From Nocardioides flavus (ex Wang et al. 2016) (GTDB taxonomy: Bacteria; Actinomycetota; Actinomycetes; Propionibacteriales; Nocardioidaceae): 44,625 nucleotides of DNA. Position numbers and translations under genes: made by a program. A model generated the notes under the pieces. It ran no database searches, was not told the origin of the DNA, and saw only the letters and a program-made list of their open reading frames with translations. Location of the stretch: the NCBI RefSeq assembly GCF_014653115.1, contig NZ_BNAD01000021.1, positions 1 through 44,625 of the forward strand, in the 5' to 3' direction. This document shows positions 43,175-44,625 of the stretch, piece by piece (within the stretch, counting starts at the first letter, position 1; each line of letters opens with the position of its first letter).

Positions 43175-44278
43175 GTGGACCTCGACCCGGCGACCGTGCT
43201 CGACGCGCTCGACGTGCTCGACGCGCTCGTCGCGTCGGGCCGGGACCCGGGGTGCGCCGTGGCGGTGGTGCGCGACGGGGTGGTGGAGGTCGATCACGTG
43301 GCCGGCACCACCGACGGGCACCGAGCGTGGACGTCGGACACCCTCGTCATGACCTACTCGGTCGCGAAGCCCTTCGCTGCGCTGACGGTGCTCGACGTCG
43401 TGTCCGAGGGCGCGCTCGGCCTCGACGACACCGTCGCGACGGTGTGGCCGGAGTACGGTGCCGCCGGCAAGTCGGGCACGACCGTCCGCCACGTGCTGTC
43501 GCACCAGTCCGGCCTGCCGGTCTTCGGCGAGGAGGCGTCCGGTCTCGCCTTCGACGACCGTGAGGCGCTCGTCGACCTGCTCGCCCGGTCCGCGCCCGCG
43601 CACGAGCCCGGCGCCGGAGTTGCCGAGCACGCCCTGACCTACGGCCACCTCCTCGACGAGCTGGTGCGGCGGGCGACCGGCGAGGACCTGGCCACCCGGT
43701 TCGCCCGCATCTGCGCCGGCGCGGGATGGGACCTGCACCTCCGCGTGCCGGAGACCGACCTCGACCGGGTTGCCACCGTCGAGGAGGTGGCACCGGGCTG
43801 GCGGCAGGACTACGAGCGCGACCCACGGTGGGGGCCTGCCCTCGGTCGCCCCCCGGGGCTGCTCGACCCCGACGTGCTCAACTCCGCCCGCTTCCGCCGT
43901 ACGTCCTTCCCGGCCGTCGCCCTGCACGCCTCGGCCCTGGCGCTCGCGCGGTTCTACGACGACGTGCGCCGGTCCGACGGGCTCGTGGCCCAGCGACTCG
44001 GGCACGAGCTCTGGAAGGCGTACCTCGAACCGGCTGCCACCGGGCACGACCTGGTCCTCGACCGCGAGGTCGTGTGGACGCTCGGGTTCCAGCGCGACGT
44101 GGAGGACGGTCGCCTCGAGATCGGCATGGGCGGCGCGGGCGGGTGCTCGGCCTGGGCGGAGCCGGACGCCGGCTACGGCGCAGCGTTCGTCAGCCGCGGG
44201 CTGGGCCGCCACGACCGGGGCGGCGACGTGTGGGAGGCGGTGAGGCGCGCGTACGCGCCGAACGACCGGGCTGGCTGA
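43175..44278 (+). CDS. Serine beta-lactamase-fold hydrolase (class C-like)
   Basis: The 367-residue protein has the SxxK motif at S62-K65 (YSVAKPF) and a tyrosine motif at residue 156 (YGH, where YxN is usual). The third motif (GMGGAGG, near 317) replaces the KTG/HTG box. No signal peptide is seen, so it is probably an intracellular esterase or peptidase-like enzyme (beta-lactamase family, EstB-like) rather than an antibiotic resistance enzyme. GTG 43175 lies seven bases from a CATCGT box. It stands alone on the plus strand, convergent with the DUF222/HNH gene. Confidence 0.85.
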   Translation: MDLDPATVLDALDVLDALVASGRDPGCAVAVVRDGVVEVDHVAGTTDGHRAWTSDTLVMTYSVAKPFAALTVLDVVSEGALGLDDTVATVWPEYGAAGKSGTTVRHVLSHQSGLPVFGEEASGLAFDDREALVDLLARSAPAHEPGAGVAEHALTYGHLLDELVRRATGEDLATRFARICAGAGWDLHLRVPETDLDRVATVEEVAPGWRQDYERDPRWGPALGRPPGLLDPDVLNSARFRRTSFPAVALHASALALARFYDDVRRSDGLVAQRLGHELWKAYLEPAATGHDLVLDREVVWTLGFQRDVEDGRLEIGMGGAGGCSAWAEPDAGYGAAFVSRGLGRHDRGGDVWEAVRRAYAPNDRAG

Positions 44279-44421
44279 GGCTCTTCGCACCCTCGGGGAG
44301 GAGCGCCGAGGATGCTCGGGTACGCGGCACGCCGGTCGGCCATGGGCGCCGACGGTGATGTCCTGACCAAGGCGTGACGACGTCCCCGCCATCGTGGGGA
44401 CTGGCGGGGTGTGGGGCGGGG
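44279..44421. other. Intergenic region with two alternative hairpins
   Basis: GTCCCC (44382-44387) can pair with GGGGAC (44396-44401), while CCCCGCCA (44384-44391) can pair with TGGCGGGG (44402-44409). The two stems exclude each other. The region lies between convergent genes and probably ends both transcripts. Confidence 0.5.
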
Positions 44422-44625
44422 TCATCGTCGTGGGGGTCGTGGGATGCCGGGCGGGATGCCGGATGGGTGGCCGCTGGTCGAGGAGGGCGCTGGCCCGGTG
44501 GTCGAGGAGGGCGCTCTGGCGCCCGTCACGAGACCCAGGTCGTCCAGGTGGTGCGCGTCGAGCTCGGTGGTGCCGTGTCGGTCGCGGCGGTAGCGGTAGC
44601 CGTGGGGAGCCGTCCACTCGAACAC
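44422..44625 (-). CDS. DUF222/HNH endonuclease-like protein, C-terminal fragment (runs off the right edge)
   Basis: The 67 residues in view begin VFEWTAPHGYRYRRDRHGTT, which resembles the final segment of the DUF222/13E12-repeat proteins that carry an HNH nuclease domain and often end in a WTSPHGYRY-like sequence. The HNH motif itself is outside the window. The tail (APSSTTGPAPSSTSGHPSG) comes from a direct repeat GGTCGAGGAGGGCGCT present twice (about 44476-44516), which resembles the REP at 5211-5255. Such genes occur in many copies in Nocardioides-type genomes. Confidence 0.7.
   Translation of the reverse strand: MFEWTAPHGYRYRRDRHGTTELDAHHLDDLGLVTGARAPSSTTGPAPSSTSGHPSGIPPGIPRPPRR
44476..44516. 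repeat. Direct repeat in the DUF222/HNH tail
   Basis: GGTCGAGGAGGGCGCT occurs twice about 23 bases apart. The GGTCGAGGAGG part matches the complement of one arm of the REP-like element at 5211-5255. Confidence 0.55.

Overview
The window is chromosomal DNA from a high-GC actinobacterium. I infer a member of the Nocardioidaceae (Nocardioides-like). The grounds are GC-rich codon use throughout, abundant TANNNT -10 boxes sitting 6-8 bases before start codons, a GlnR box before glnA, a DUF222/HNH-type gene fragment at the right edge, and gene order matching the actinobacterial blocks glnA-lipA-lipB-E2-pepA-gcvT and thyA-dfrA-dapA-rnj-ftsK. The genus is an inference; no rRNA or other marker is present.

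Layout. Bases 1-3100 look like the end of an integrated element with lower GC: the first codons of an IS3-type transposase, a UvrD-like helicase whose 5' part is missing, a tyrosine recombinase and a small excisionase-like HTH protein. Bases 3100-21900 are a core metabolic block: glutamine synthetase under a GlnR box, an RDD membrane protein, a DUF4191 membrane protein, lipA, lipB, a TIGR01777 epimerase, the E2 acyltransferase with two lipoyl domains, lpdA, leucyl aminopeptidase and gcvT. Two ABC transporter loci sit inside this otherwise conserved order. The block joins lipoate synthesis (lipB, lipA) to a protein that carries lipoate (E2), to the enzyme that reoxidises it (Lpd) and to a lipoate-dependent pathway (GcvT).

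Bases 21900-29750 hold a TM protein of unknown function, a methyltransferase, a thyA-dfrA-gntR operon, a Nudix hydrolase, a nucleotidyltransferase, dapA and RNase J. Bases 29788-37900 hold a soluble GAF-GAF histidine kinase convergent with a complete cydA-cydB-cydDC operon (cytochrome bd oxidase and its assembly exporter). Divergent from cydA is a BlaI-type repressor followed by an M56 (BlaR1-like) membrane metallopeptidase. Two CTAC-N8-GTAG dyads lie in the 107-bp shared promoter region, so this repressor/protease pair is predicted to control respiration rather than a beta-lactamase.

Bases 38850-43132 are ftsK and a RodZ-like HTH membrane protein, translationally adjacent. A serine beta-lactamase-fold hydrolase and the 3' end of a DUF222/HNH gene close the window. 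I see no CRISPR array, tRNA, rRNA or origin. The most interesting points are the BlaI/M56-cyd arrangement, the pervasive leaderless architecture, the duplicated lipoyl-linker module of the E2, the one-sided degeneracy of the large ABC exporter, and the IS-interrupted helicase in the integrated element.
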